DNA of 64,000 nucleotides. It comes from Bacteroidales bacterium (GTDB lineage: Bacteria > Bacteroidota > Bacteroidia > Bacteroidales > F082). The stretch lies in the NCBI GenBank assembly GCA_016282015.1, contig JAEEJS010000020.1, positions 37,130-101,129 of the forward strand, written 5' to 3'. Below the pieces are notes generated by a model. It made no database searches and was not told the origin of the DNA. It saw only the letters and a list, made by a program, of their open reading frames with translations. The position numbers and the translations under genes are program-made. Below, in pieces: positions 1 to 8,713 of this stretch. Position 1 is the stretch's first letter, and each line of letters begins with the position of its first letter.

Positions 1-1
1 C

Positions 2-697
2 GGCGCCTGTCTTCAGATGGGTATAGGCAGCATACCGAACGCTATCTTGTCATGCCTCCACAACCATAAAGACATAGGCATTCATACCGAAATGTTCTCC
101 GACGGCATACTGCCATTGGTTAAAAAAGGCATTATCACCGGCAACAACAAGAAACTCGACAAAGGTAAGATTGTCTCCACTTTTGTGATGGGTTCGAAGA
201 AGATATACGATTTCATAGACGGTAACCACGAGGTGCTGTTGAAGGACGTTGAATACACCAACGACCCGTTCATCATCGCCCAGCAGCCCAAGATGACCTC
301 CATCAACTCGGCAATTCAGATTGACCTTTCAGGTCAGGTTTGCGCCGACTCGCTTGGAGAGCGCATTTACTCCGGTGTGGGCGGTCAGATTGATTATGTC
401 TACGGCTCATCGCGTTCACAAGGCGGCAAGGCCATCATAGCCATGCCTTCTACTACCAGAAAAGGCATCAACAAGATTGTGCCGGCTTTGGATTTAGGCT
501 CGGGCGCTGTCACTACACGTAACCATATCCATTGGTTTATAACGGAATACGGCGCTGTTAACCTTTACGGACGCTCTTTGCAGGAACGCGCCCGACTCAT
601 CATTTCGGTGGCTCACCCGAAATATCAGGAAGAACTTGACCAGGCGGCGTTCAAACGCTTCGGACCGCATTATCATTATATTTGTATGAATATGTAA
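2..697 (+). CDS. Acetyl-CoA hydrolase/CoA-transferase, C-terminal part (partial)
   Basis: The reading frame is open from base 2, so this is the 3' half of a gene that begins before the window (231 residues visible; the family is about 430). The fragment matches the C-terminal domain of the acetyl-CoA hydrolase/4-hydroxybutyrate CoA-transferase family, which swaps CoA between acyl groups, often in anaerobic butyrate or succinate routes. Visible landmarks are GIGSIPNA, the GIHTEMFSDG segment whose Glu sits where the family's catalytic glutamate is expected, and GVGGQIDY followed by a Gly-rich turn. Substrate cannot be fixed from half a protein. The next gene starts 4 nt after the stop and is probably co-transcribed. 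Confidence 0.85.
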   Translation, partial: GACLQMGIGSIPNAILSCLHNHKDIGIHTEMFSDGILPLVKKGIITGNNKKLDKGKIVSTFVMGSKKIYDFIDGNHEVLLKDVEYTNDPFIIAQQPKMTSINSAIQIDLSGQVCADSLGERIYSGVGGQIDYVYGSSRSQGGKAIIAMPSTTRKGINKIVPALDLGSGAVTTRNHIHWFITEYGAVNLYGRSLQERARLIISVAHPKYQEELDQAAFKRFGPHYHYICMNM

Positions 698-701
698 GAA
701 A

Positions 702-1289
702 ATGAACATCAATTTTGTAGAAATATTCAGCGTATTCTTCGTGATGGCAGCCATTATCGATATTTTCGGCTCCATCCCGATCTTCGTAAGCATGAAAGAA
801 CAGAATAAAGTCATCAAGGCGGGTCCTGCCTGCCTTGTGGCTTTGGCTTTGTTTCTGGCGTTTTTCTTCGCTGGCGACGGACTGTTGAAACTCTTCGGCA
901 TAGACTCCGCATCGTTTGCAGTGGCTGGCTCTTTTGTGCTGTTCGTGTTGGCAGTCGAGATGATTCTCGGCCGAGAAATTATTAAAAATGAGAATAACAG
1001 CAGCGGTGCAAGTATAGTGCCGGTGGCGTTTCCGTTGATAGCCGGTCCGGGCGCTTTGACTGGTCTGCTTTCGCTGCGTGCCGATTACGCCATAATCAAC
1101 ATTCTCATCGGCTTGCTAATCAACATCTTACTAGATTACATAGTGATTCGTTATCTGGACAAAATCCAGCAATTGTTGGGACAGAACTTCATTTTCATAC
1201 TTAGAAAATTCTTCGGAGTGATTTTGCTGGCAATAGCTGTGAACATGTTTGTCAACAACTTCTTTGTGATTATTGACAAGGTTAGATAA
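702..1289 (+). CDS. MarC family integral membrane protein
   Basis: A 195-residue, very hydrophobic protein with about six predicted membrane segments. The family hallmarks are present: an Asp-Ile-Phe-Gly-Ser-Ile-Pro stretch near residues 20-26 and FPLIAGPGAL near 109-118, the paired half-helix motifs of MarC/UPF0056 proteins. The family was once linked to multiple antibiotic resistance, but that role was later withdrawn and the transported substrate is unknown. The start codon lies 4 nt after the CoA-transferase stop. The gene ends tail-to-tail with the next minus-strand gene, with one base between stops. Confidence 0.85.
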   Translation: MNINFVEIFSVFFVMAAIIDIFGSIPIFVSMKEQNKVIKAGPACLVALALFLAFFFAGDGLLKLFGIDSASFAVAGSFVLFVLAVEMILGREIIKNENNSSGASIVPVAFPLIAGPGALTGLLSLRADYAIINILIGLLINILLDYIVIRYLDKIQQLLGQNFIFILRKFFGVILLAIAVNMFVNNFFVIIDKVR

Positions 1290-1290
1290 A

Positions 1291-2037
1291 TTACTGATAA
1301 TCAACGTAATATTGTAACTTGGGATTGATACCTTCACCGACGACTTTTGACAGTTGCCGCCATGAGGTTATCAATCCTTTGTGTTCACGGTAGTTTACTA
1401 TTTTCTTAACTTCCTCGTAATTGAGATAGGGGTGTCGAAACAAGGCTTTGAATGAGTCGTAGTTGATTCTCAATAGCTTCGGGCTGTATGAAGAATCAAC
1501 GGTGATTCGGTTCATAAACCCATAGTAACGAGCCGAGTCCATGCCGTACACCTCCAACAGCTGTTCCTTTGTGACAAAACCGCCCAGCTTTTCGCGATAC
1601 TCCACTATACGGCCTGCAAACGAGGGCCCTATGCCGTATAATTGCTGCAAAAGTGCAGTGTCGGCGGTGTTGAGGTTGATAATGGGTTCGACTATGGTTG
1701 GATTTTCTACATTAGCTGAATCTGCTTGCTTTTTACTAAATTTCTTGGTGTTGTTTTTTCCATAGTTTTTAGTGGATTTTTTCACTTGTTGTGAAAGTTT
1801 CCGTTTAGCCCTGGCCTCAGCTTTTGCTACGGAATCGGCCACTCTCACCGAGTCGATGGCAGCCTCCCGCCTTGCGATTATGGAATCCAAATCGTGCTTG
1901 AAAAATTCGTCTTTGGGTGGTATTTGAATCAGTAAATATTTGATAACCAATGCGATAACTATCATCGAGACTATGGTGATGATTGCTATGCGTTCGCTGC
2001 GCGAGAAGGTCATAAATCTCTTAAAATTGTCGGTCAT
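1291..2037 (-). CDS. Membrane-anchored helix-hairpin-helix (ComEA-like) protein
   Basis: 248 residues. A short cytoplasmic N-terminus is followed by one transmembrane helix (about residues 17-37), a Lys/Arg/Ala-rich linker (about 65-105) and two helix-hairpin-helix units. The first (about 120-180) carries INLNTAD and YGIGPSFAGRIVEYRE, the non-specific DNA-binding pattern of ComEA. The second (about 190-245) carries LNYEEVKKIVNYREHKG. Tethered HhH proteins of this kind are common in Bacteroidota. A role in DNA binding at the membrane is inferred; competence is not shown. It is the last gene of a minus-strand run, 24 nt after the symporter. Confidence 0.75.
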   Translation of the reverse strand: MTDNFKRFMTFSRSERIAIITIVSMIVIALVIKYLLIQIPPKDEFFKHDLDSIIARREAAIDSVRVADSVAKAEARAKRKLSQQVKKSTKNYGKNNTKKFSKKQADSANVENPTIVEPIINLNTADTALLQQLYGIGPSFAGRIVEYREKLGGFVTKEQLLEVYGMDSARYYGFMNRITVDSSYSPKLLRINYDSFKALFRHPYLNYEEVKKIVNYREHKGLITSWRQLSKVVGEGINPKLQYYVDYQ

Positions 2038-2061
2038 AAATTTGGGTTTCTGGTTCAGGTT

Positions 2062-3411
2062 TTATTTGATAAACTGTGTTATCAAAATAACTGTGATTGC
2101 TACCGGTGCAATGAATTTTATTATGAAATAAATGATTTTTCTTAATCCCATGTTGACTTTGCCGCCGTTGGTGTATTCATCGTAGAAGTCGGTTTTCTTC
2201 ATCTTCCAGCCGAGGAAAATGACAGTCAACAGTCCACTGACAGTCAGCAGGAATGTCGATGAGAATGTGTCGAGGGCTTCAAACACATTTAAGCCGAAAA
2301 GCTTCAGCGGTGTGTCTGCATGCAGACTTTCACTTGAGATGACACACAGCACAAACGCTCCGATTGCCGAGTAAATAGTGGCTTTTTTGCGACTTATCTT
2401 AAGCTGTTCGGTGAGATATAAAACCGGCACTTCCAGCAATGATATGGAGGAAGTGAGGGCTGCGATTGTCAAAAGCAGGAAGAATATCAAGCAGAAGAAA
2501 TATCCTCCGGCCATCTGGTTGAACAGCATGGGCAGGGTGACAAACGCCAACTCATTGCCTGCTTCAGGTCTGATGCCGAATGTGAATGCCGCCGGGAAGA
2601 TGACGATGCCCGCCAGAATCGCGATGAGGGTGTCGCTGAGGCAAACAGCAAATGCGGTGGTGGTCAGGTTGTCTTTCTTCGATATATACGAACCATAGGT
2701 TATCAGAATACCCATGCCCAGACTCAATGAGAAGAAGGCCTGACCGAGTGCGCTGATGAGCACTTTGCCCGTTACCTTTGAGAAATCAGGTTTCAAGAAG
2801 AACGATATACCTTTACCGGCGCCTGGAAGAGTCAGCGATTTGATGCAGAGGACAATCAAAATGCCAAGCAGGATAGGCATGAGGATCTTTGAGTATTTCT
2901 CGATGCCTTTTGTCACACCTTTCACTATGACAAAGGCGGTGAGGAAGATGAAAATGCCTTCGCTGAGGATAGGTTGCCACGACTCATTCATCAAGTTGTT
3001 GAAATCGCCCTGTATGGTATCCTTATCCAAGCCGTGATAGTAGTTTATGATAGATTTACCCACCGCGTCGATGGTCCATCCTGCCACTGTGGAATAGAAT
3101 GAAAGGATGAGAAATGCAGCCAGCACGCCTAAGTAACCGATTATGCCCCAACCTTTTGACTCTGGAGCTAGTTTCTTGAATGCGCCTACCGGGTTTTTAC
3201 CTGAGCGTCGGCCGATGACAAACTCCGACACCATGAGAGGCAGTCCCATGAGTAGCACAATGCCGAGATAAACAATGAAGAAGGCGCCGCCGCCGTTGGC
3301 GCCGGCTTCGCATGGAAACCTGTAAATATTACCCAATCCGATGGCGGAACCTGCCGCTGCCGCAATGATTCCGAATTTTGAGCCAAAGCCCTCTCTTTCC
3401 TTGTTTCCCAT
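2062..3411 (-). CDS. Sodium-dependent transporter, SNF (neurotransmitter:Na+ symporter) family
   Basis: 449 residues with about 11-12 membrane segments. The N-terminal signature GLGNIYRFP (about residues 25-33) corresponds to the unwound TM1 that forms the Na+ and substrate site in LeuT-type transporters, and the Gly-rich ANGGGAFFIVY follows. Bacterial members take up amino acids such as leucine, tryptophan or tyrosine by Na+ symport; the substrate here cannot be read. Length is normal for Bacteroidota members. It follows upp by 18 nt on the same strand. Confidence 0.9.
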   Translation of the reverse strand: MGNKEREGFGSKFGIIAAAAGSAIGLGNIYRFPCEAGANGGGAFFIVYLGIVLLMGLPLMVSEFVIGRRSGKNPVGAFKKLAPESKGWGIIGYLGVLAAFLILSFYSTVAGWTIDAVGKSIINYYHGLDKDTIQGDFNNLMNESWQPILSEGIFIFLTAFVIVKGVTKGIEKYSKILMPILLGILIVLCIKSLTLPGAGKGISFFLKPDFSKVTGKVLISALGQAFFSLSLGMGILITYGSYISKKDNLTTTAFAVCLSDTLIAILAGIVIFPAAFTFGIRPEAGNELAFVTLPMLFNQMAGGYFFCLIFFLLLTIAALTSSISLLEVPVLYLTEQLKISRKKATIYSAIGAFVLCVISSESLHADTPLKLFGLNVFEALDTFSSTFLLTVSGLLTVIFLGWKMKKTDFYDEYTNGGKVNMGLRKIIYFIIKFIAPVAITVILITQFIK

Positions 3412-3429
3412 AATGAAGTTAACTTATAA

Positions 3430-4092
3430 TTACTCTTCCTTCAGTCCGTATGCCAAGTCGCCGGCATCACCCAAACCAGGCACAATGTAAGCCTTGGCCG
3501 TCAGCTCGTCGTCTATGTCGCATACCCAGAGAGTGATGTCATATTTAGATAATTTTTTCTTGATATATTCCACGCCTTCCATGCTGGCTATGGCTGCGGC
3601 CATATGTATCTTCTTGGGCTTGATCTCGTCGTGGAGCAAGCCGTCCAGACATTTCACAAAGGACGAGCCTGTGGCTATCATTGGGTCGACCAAAATAAGC
3701 ACGTGACCGTCTATTTTGGCTGCGGAATAGTACTCTATGCGAATCTCGTAATCTTCGTTTTTGTCGTATTTGCGGTAGGCGGCGATGAATGCGCTGTCGG
3801 CCTTGTCAAAAACGTTGAGGAAGCCCTGGTGCATGGGCAGTCCGGCACGCAGAATGGTGGCTATGACAGGCTGTTCGACCACTATGTCAGTGTCTTTTTC
3901 ACCAAGAGGAGTGGAGACGCTTACATTTTCATAATCGAGGGTCTTGCTGATTTCGTAGGCCATCAGTTCGCCCAGACGTTCCAGATTCTTGCGGAAACGC
4001 ATTCTGTCCTGCTGCACTTCGACATTGCGGAGCTCCGCCATGTAATTGTTTATAATGCTTTTGTTAGCACTAAATTCCACTACTTTTACCAT
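3430..4092 (-). CDS. upp: Uracil phosphoribosyltransferase
   Basis: 220 residues. Converts uracil and PRPP to UMP in pyrimidine salvage. The PRPP-binding loop VDPMIATGSS lies at residues 135-144 and the uracil-binding segment YIVPGLGDAGDLAYG at 202-216. The latter ends in Leu-Ala-Tyr-Gly instead of the more common Arg-x-Phe-Gly, a small departure in a conserved place. The start lies 6 nt after the stop of the FemAB-like gene. A promoter-like CAAATTTA (minus-strand TAAATTTG) at 4131-4138 sits inside the 3' end of that upstream gene and could drive upp independently. Confidence 0.93.
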   Translation of the reverse strand: MVKVVEFSANKSIINNYMAELRNVEVQQDRMRFRKNLERLGELMAYEISKTLDYENVSVSTPLGEKDTDIVVEQPVIATILRAGLPMHQGFLNVFDKADSAFIAAYRKYDKNEDYEIRIEYYSAAKIDGHVLILVDPMIATGSSFVKCLDGLLHDEIKPKKIHMAAAIASMEGVEYIKKKLSKYDITLWVCDIDDELTAKAYIVPGLGDAGDLAYGLKEE

Positions 4093-4098
4093 GGTTTG

Positions 4099-5034
4099 TT
4101 AAATTTTGTTTCGTTTTAAGATTGTCAGCGCAAATTTAGTAAAAATATTCAATTTGTTGAACCTCAGCTCCTTGTAAAAATATTCTTTTCCTCCAAAACC
4201 CTTGTAGAATCTGGCCAATCCGTCGTTGTCAGAACCTTCGAAATCCAAAACGTTGGGAGTTGAGGCGTACTTTCTGATGACATAATCCAGAAGGAAGGTT
4301 AGGCCGTGGTTATCCTTGTTCGACTCGGCCGTACCTGAAAATAAAAACACTGTTTTGCCGTGGCTCAACATGAAAAATGCTCCTGCAACCAGCTGGTTAT
4401 CAGGGTTTTTAACTCCGTAAACCAGGCATTTTTCACGTTTTTTGGCCTCTGTGACAAGATTTATAAGCCTTGAATATTCCACATCACCCCATTTTGTAAT
4501 CTCCCGTCCGCGGTTTTCACGGAAAAGCTTGATAATTTCAAGAGGTTCGGCATTTTCGTCCACTGTCAGCTTGTCTTTTTCAGCCTTGGCGAGATTGCGT
4601 TTGGTGTTGGAATGATAATTATCATGAAGAATGGAATAATCTTGATTCAAATCCAATTCGATATTCCTATGATTCTCAATGATATACTGTGAGTAGTTCG
4701 GGCTGCCGGTCTCTACAAGCCTGATTTGGGCAAACTTGAACTTGGAGGGAATGGCGTTTAAAAACTCCTCAATTTTTGCCTCGGACAGGGCACTTCTTGA
4801 AAAAACACCCGATTTTTGGGAAAAAAAAGGCTGGAAAAGGTAGTTTATTCCGAATTTTTTGTTGCCGCAAAGGGGCATAACCGTCTGATAATCGTCTTCA
4901 ACCAAGGCCTCCCAGCCGGGATGCACTGCGTCCAGATACCATGACCATACATAGACCAAACCGTTGGGGCTGTTTGCAATACAATCGTCCCAACATGACT
5001 TGTCTATTTGGTTATGAGTCAGATAGCGTATCAT
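4099..5034 (-). CDS. FemAB/GNAT-like acyltransferase
   Basis: 311 residues from the ATG at 5034. The open frame extends to 5088, but the shorter start overlaps the upstream stop as ATGA (5031-5034), the usual coupled arrangement, and begins a natural N-terminus, MIRYLTHNQID. The C-terminal half resembles the FemAB/FemX-type GNAT fold: a segment around NRGREITKWG, the core AGAFFMLSHGKTVFLFSGTAE and a late LDFEGSDNDGLARFYKGFGG, the pattern in which a transferred group is joined to a cell-wall or sugar precursor. Co-translation with a polysaccharide deacetylase suggests envelope glycan modification (inference). Confidence 0.65.
   Translation of the reverse strand: MIRYLTHNQIDKSCWDDCIANSPNGLVYVWSWYLDAVHPGWEALVEDDYQTVMPLCGNKKFGINYLFQPFFSQKSGVFSRSALSEAKIEEFLNAIPSKFKFAQIRLVETGSPNYSQYIIENHRNIELDLNQDYSILHDNYHSNTKRNLAKAEKDKLTVDENAEPLEIIKLFRENRGREITKWGDVEYSRLINLVTEAKKREKCLVYGVKNPDNQLVAGAFFMLSHGKTVFLFSGTAESNKDNHGLTFLLDYVIRKYASTPNVLDFEGSDNDGLARFYKGFGGKEYFYKELRFNKLNIFTKFALTILKRNKI
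4131..4138 (-). promoter_or_regulatory. Candidate -7 promoter element for upp
   Basis: Reads TAAATTTG on the minus strand, matching the Bacteroidota -7 consensus TAnnTTTG, 38 nt upstream of the upp start. It lies within the last codons of the upstream coding region. No good -33 element at the expected distance, so this is tentative. Confidence 0.35.
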
Positions 5035-6338
5035 TTGGCGAGGGCGCAGTCGAGGATTTTTCTGTAAAGCTCCAGCCAGCCTTTCCATCGTTTCTCGTCG
5101 CTGAGGGTCTCGTTATGCCAAAGAAGTATGAACTTGCCGTTGACGTCTTTCACTTCCTGTATCAGTTTGGCGACCCTGGCGTACGACTCTTCTGGATTCA
5201 GGTCGAGGTAGTCGCGCAAGGTGCCGTCCATCACGGCGAATGGGTGTATGTTGAGGCTGGTAACGTTGTCGTGCTCAAGGTCGAAGAAGGGGAAGGTATC
5301 GGCTATGCCGGCTCGGAAACCCGTCTGAGAAGGGTAACCCATGGTGTAGTCGTCGGTTATGTCCAGATCGATGAGAATCTGGTAGGTGAGAGGCATGTTC
5401 AGACGCAGGAAATGCTGACGGCTCATAGTGATTTCGCGGTTGAGCACCTGTGACAGACGAGTCAGCTCGTTCCTCACTTTTTCTTTGTTTAAATAAGACG
5501 AATACGAAGGGTGAATGCCTACTCTGGCGTAGTCGCCCAGACGCTTTATGAGGTCTTGGAAGTGGTCGTTTCTGAGCGAGATGTTCTTGTCGTTCATGTC
5601 GTACTCACCGCAAAGTATGAAATACAAAGGATGCAGGTTGAGCTCTTTTTGCAGCTGAATCTGCAGGTCGAAGGTGTCGAACGGGTCTTCCTCAAGCCCC
5701 AGAATCACTCTGCGGCGTCTCTTCCATTCAACGAAGTCGAGATTGAAGAAATCGCGCAAAGAGGCGGCCACGGTTCTGAAAATACCCTTGTTTTTATAGG
5801 CCCAGGCTGCGTCCACGTCGTAAGTGGGGATGAACTCGTAATTGTGCTTTTTGATTTTGAGATTGGGGTAGAACTCTTGCAGTTTATTGCCGAAATCTAT
5901 TGCCCATATATTGACCAAAGGCTTTTCCAGCATATTCATTTTGAACAGAATGGAGTCCTCGGCCTGGAATCTGTTATGCTTGTCGTTGATGTGAGGCAGA
6001 TACTCTTCGTAACGTGTCACCAGGTAAAACGAGGCCGCAAAAAGATCGAACGGTAGCATGGACTTGTCGTTGTAGACCGGGAATAGGGCTTTCAGATTCT
6101 GATAGTCGATGATTTTGGGGTCTTTATCGGTGATATCATGCTCGAAGAGCAGGCTGGTCGCTTTTTGGAAAGGCTCGTCCCAGAAACGGTTGGTGCCGTA
6201 GTGCATCTTGGGCCCGTCGTAAGAGGCGAAAGTCTCATTGTCTGTGGTCAATTTGAAACTAATACCAAGCAGATCTTTGAGTATCAAATCAAAGATATAA
6301 TGCAGACGATTGGTCGTTTTCGGAACTAAAATGAGCAT
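5031..6338 (-). CDS. Polysaccharide deacetylase family protein
   Basis: 435 residues from the ATG at 6338 (an in-frame ATG two codons earlier, at 6344, is also possible). The N-terminal 100 or so residues form a Bacteroidota-specific lead domain. The C-terminal NodB-like region starts near FIPTYDVDAAW, where Asp-Val-Asp resembles the first metal/catalytic motif, and GIHPSYSS plus SRQHFLR look like the His-containing motifs. No signal peptide is seen, so it is probably cytoplasmic or membrane-associated. The product family removes N- or O-acetyl groups from glycans; substrate is unknown. It heads the minus-strand run leading to upp, the symporter and the HhH protein. Confidence 0.75.
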   Translation of the reverse strand: MLILVPKTTNRLHYIFDLILKDLLGISFKLTTDNETFASYDGPKMHYGTNRFWDEPFQKATSLLFEHDITDKDPKIIDYQNLKALFPVYNDKSMLPFDLFAASFYLVTRYEEYLPHINDKHNRFQAEDSILFKMNMLEKPLVNIWAIDFGNKLQEFYPNLKIKKHNYEFIPTYDVDAAWAYKNKGIFRTVAASLRDFFNLDFVEWKRRRRVILGLEEDPFDTFDLQIQLQKELNLHPLYFILCGEYDMNDKNISLRNDHFQDLIKRLGDYARVGIHPSYSSYLNKEKVRNELTRLSQVLNREITMSRQHFLRLNMPLTYQILIDLDITDDYTMGYPSQTGFRAGIADTFPFFDLEHDNVTSLNIHPFAVMDGTLRDYLDLNPEESYARVAKLIQEVKDVNGKFILLWHNETLSDEKRWKGWLELYRKILDCALAK

Positions 6339-6348
6339 ATCCATGGTG

Positions 6349-6356
6349 CAAATTTA
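6349..6356 (-). promoter_or_regulatory. Candidate -7 element for the deacetylase operon
   Basis: Minus-strand TAAATTTG matches TAnnTTTG. It is 10 nt from the ATG at 6338 and 4 nt from the one at 6344, so a transcript from here would be nearly leaderless and would favour the 6338 start. No -33 box at ideal spacing. Confidence 0.35.
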
Positions 6357-6379
6357 CATTATTTTCTTACAAAACGGAT

Positions 6380-8593
6380 TCAAATTGTGATTTTTTCTTT
6401 CAGACGGATGTCATCTGACGAGGCTCCAACCATGATTGTGAACTCTCCGGGTTCGAGATTTTTCGTTGGGATGGTAAACGTAATATGTTTAGTTTCATTG
6501 GTTAAGATAAAAACACGTTTGAAACCTTTGAGCAGCTTCTCGGCCGGTGTGATGGTAGCGTATTCGTCGCGAAGATACAGCTGTACGACCTCGTCGCCGT
6601 GGTAATCGCCAATGTTTCTGACATCGACGGAGATTTCTATTATATCACTTAATTTATTGATAATCAGATTGCTATATTCGAATTCAGTATAGCTCAGGCC
6701 ATGACCGAAGCAGAATAGAGGCGTGCTCTCACATTCTACATAGTCGTGCGGTTTCGGTTGCGAATAATAAACAGGAATCTGACCGGTATTTCTTGGCTGC
6801 GATATCGGCAAACGTCCGGCAGGGTTGTAGTCTCCGAAGATTACGTCAGCGATGGCATTTCCGCCTTGCTCGCCAGGGTAGAAGGCGGTGAGCAAGGCAT
6901 TGGCGACTTCGTTGGCAGTGTTCTTAAGCAACGGACGGCCTTCGATATAAACGATAATCAATGGCTTATGCAGCTTTGCTATCTCTTTGATGAGGTCTTC
7001 CTGCAAGCCTGATAGCTCGATGGATACGCGGTCGTAGCCCTCGCCGCAGTCCATGTCGGAGATATGGTCGTTGACGACGGCAGCTCCAGTGGATTCGTAT
7101 GATGTCTTGAAGTCGCGTGCTGACGAGCCTCCAACCACCAGCACCGTCACGTCGGCGGCCTTGGCCGCTTTCACAGCCTCGCCGAAGTTGGCGTCTTGGC
7201 TGTCGCGAATGGAGCATCCCTTGACGTAAGTTACTTTTGTTGAGGGATTTACGTGGCTGCGAATGCCGTCAAACACTGTCACCACCTCGCCCGGACGCTG
7301 TGGAGCGGTGTAGTCGCCAAGCTGGTTGTAGATGTTGTCGGCATTCGGTCCGATGACGGCTATGGATCTGATATCATTCTTCAAAGGTAATATGCCGTCG
7401 TTTTTCAACAAAACAACCGATTCGCGGGCGGTTTGTAACGCTAATGTGCGCCGCGTCGCCACATCGGCCTGATCCGGAATTTCTATGTACGGATGGTCGA
7501 ACAGCCCGGTCTCGTATTTAAACCTCAGGACGCGGCGCACGGCCTCGTCTACGGTTGTCATAGTCACCAGACCGCATTTGACGGCTTCAGCAAGGTATTT
7601 GCCGTAGTTGGAGGCGCCGAGGTCAATGTCCACGCCGGCGTTGATGGCTTGTGCGGTGGCAATCAGCTGGTTTTCAGCGGTTCGATGTGTGCTGTGGAGC
7701 GCCCAGATGCTGCCTAGGTCGGAGAAAACCACACCCTTGAAACCCCATTTGTCACGAAGCACGTCCTGCAGCAGCCAGCTGTTGGCGGTGCAAGGAACTC
7801 CGTCTATGGCGTTGTACGATGTCATTATGCTTTTGGCGCCGGCTTTCACCAGCATCTCGTAGTTGACCAGATAATCTGTTAGCAGCTGATGACGTCCCAT
7901 TTGTGAGGCGGCGCCGTTATGCCCGCCTTCGGGGGCTCCGTAAGCCGCAAAATGTTTCACCGTAGCCGCCAGATCGGTCTGCAACCCTTTCATGACGGCG
8001 CCGCCCAACACTCCCGACAGATAAGGATCCTCGCCTAATCCTTCCTCCACACGCGACCAGCGCGGGTCACGGGCCAGGTCTATCACCGGACCGTACGCAA
8101 ACTGAGCGCCTCGGCCTGCGGCCTCGGCGCCTATGGCATCGCCCACCTTATACAGCAAATCCTCATCCCAAGTGGCCGCCATACCCAAACCGGTAGGGTA
8201 GACGGTGGCGTCCACAGCCATAAGGCCGTGAGGACACTCCTCGGCAAAGTAGATCGGAATTTTCAGGCGGGAGTTTTCCATGGCATAACGCTGCATTTTG
8301 TTGAACAGCAAGGCCGATTCCACTGCGTCAGGCCCAGTCTCCACTGTCTTTTGCGACCAAGGGTCGGCACGCAACACAGCCCAGAAGCCGCCGCAAGGCA
8401 GGCTGTCCATCAAAGCCTGATACTGTTCGTCATCCAGGTTAAAGCCTATCGGACAACATAGCTGACCGACTTTCTCTGTCAAAGTCATCTGACTCAGCAA
8501 ATTATCGATTTTTTTATCGATATCGTCTGTTTTGGGCGCCGAGCACGACACCGTCAAAAGCAGCGTTATTATAGATAGGAATCTCATTTTCAT
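6380..8593 (-). CDS. GH3 family beta-glucosidase-type lipoprotein
   Basis: About 737 residues. The open frame runs to 8650, but the ATG at 8593 (or 8587) begins a clear lipoprotein signal peptide, MRFLSIITLLLTVSCSAP, with Cys as the likely lipid site. The (alpha/beta)8 barrel shows RDPRWSRVEEGLGEDPYL and KHFAAYG; the nucleophile is expected to be the Asp in VVFSDLGS (about residue 292). The second domain (from about 390) and a C-terminal fibronectin-III-like domain complete the common GH3 plan. The family releases beta-linked glucose, xylose or related sugars from oligosaccharides; placement is periplasmic or outer-membrane. No polysaccharide-utilisation SusCD pair lies nearby. Divergent from the C25 protease gene. 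Confidence 0.9.
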   Translation of the reverse strand: MKMRFLSIITLLLTVSCSAPKTDDIDKKIDNLLSQMTLTEKVGQLCCPIGFNLDDEQYQALMDSLPCGGFWAVLRADPWSQKTVETGPDAVESALLFNKMQRYAMENSRLKIPIYFAEECPHGLMAVDATVYPTGLGMAATWDEDLLYKVGDAIGAEAAGRGAQFAYGPVIDLARDPRWSRVEEGLGEDPYLSGVLGGAVMKGLQTDLAATVKHFAAYGAPEGGHNGAASQMGRHQLLTDYLVNYEMLVKAGAKSIMTSYNAIDGVPCTANSWLLQDVLRDKWGFKGVVFSDLGSIWALHSTHRTAENQLIATAQAINAGVDIDLGASNYGKYLAEAVKCGLVTMTTVDEAVRRVLRFKYETGLFDHPYIEIPDQADVATRRTLALQTARESVVLLKNDGILPLKNDIRSIAVIGPNADNIYNQLGDYTAPQRPGEVVTVFDGIRSHVNPSTKVTYVKGCSIRDSQDANFGEAVKAAKAADVTVLVVGGSSARDFKTSYESTGAAVVNDHISDMDCGEGYDRVSIELSGLQEDLIKEIAKLHKPLIIVYIEGRPLLKNTANEVANALLTAFYPGEQGGNAIADVIFGDYNPAGRLPISQPRNTGQIPVYYSQPKPHDYVECESTPLFCFGHGLSYTEFEYSNLIINKLSDIIEISVDVRNIGDYHGDEVVQLYLRDEYATITPAEKLLKGFKRVFILTNETKHITFTIPTKNLEPGEFTIMVGASSDDIRLKEKITI

Positions 8594-8597
8594 ACTA

Positions 8598-8605
8598 CAA
8601 AAGTA
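8598..8605 (-). promoter_or_regulatory. Candidate -7 element for the GH3 gene
   Basis: Minus-strand TACTTTTG fits TAnnTTTG and lies only 4-10 nt before the chosen ATG codons, excluding the longer upstream start at 8650. No convincing -33 element. Confidence 0.3.
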
Positions 8606-8643
8606 CAAAGAAATCAGTTTGGGAATGTTATTTTTATGAAAAT

Positions 8644-8678
8644 TTTGCACCTTATATATGAAAAAACCATTACCTTTG
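8644..8678 (+). promoter_or_regulatory. Promoter of the C25 protease gene
   Basis: TTTG at 8644-8647 and TACCTTTG at 8671-8678, separated by 23 nt, resemble the Bacteroidota -33/-7 pair (usual spacing about 19-21). The start codon at 8714 lies 35 nt downstream. The -7 box falls inside the longer possible open frame, supporting the downstream start. Confidence 0.55.
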
Positions 8679-8713
8679 CAGGTTCTTTAAGATTAATCGT
8701 TAATAATCATACA

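Noticed and set aside
702..1289. Multidrug resistance role for the MarC-family protein
   Set aside because: The family's link to antibiotic resistance was withdrawn; no evidence here.
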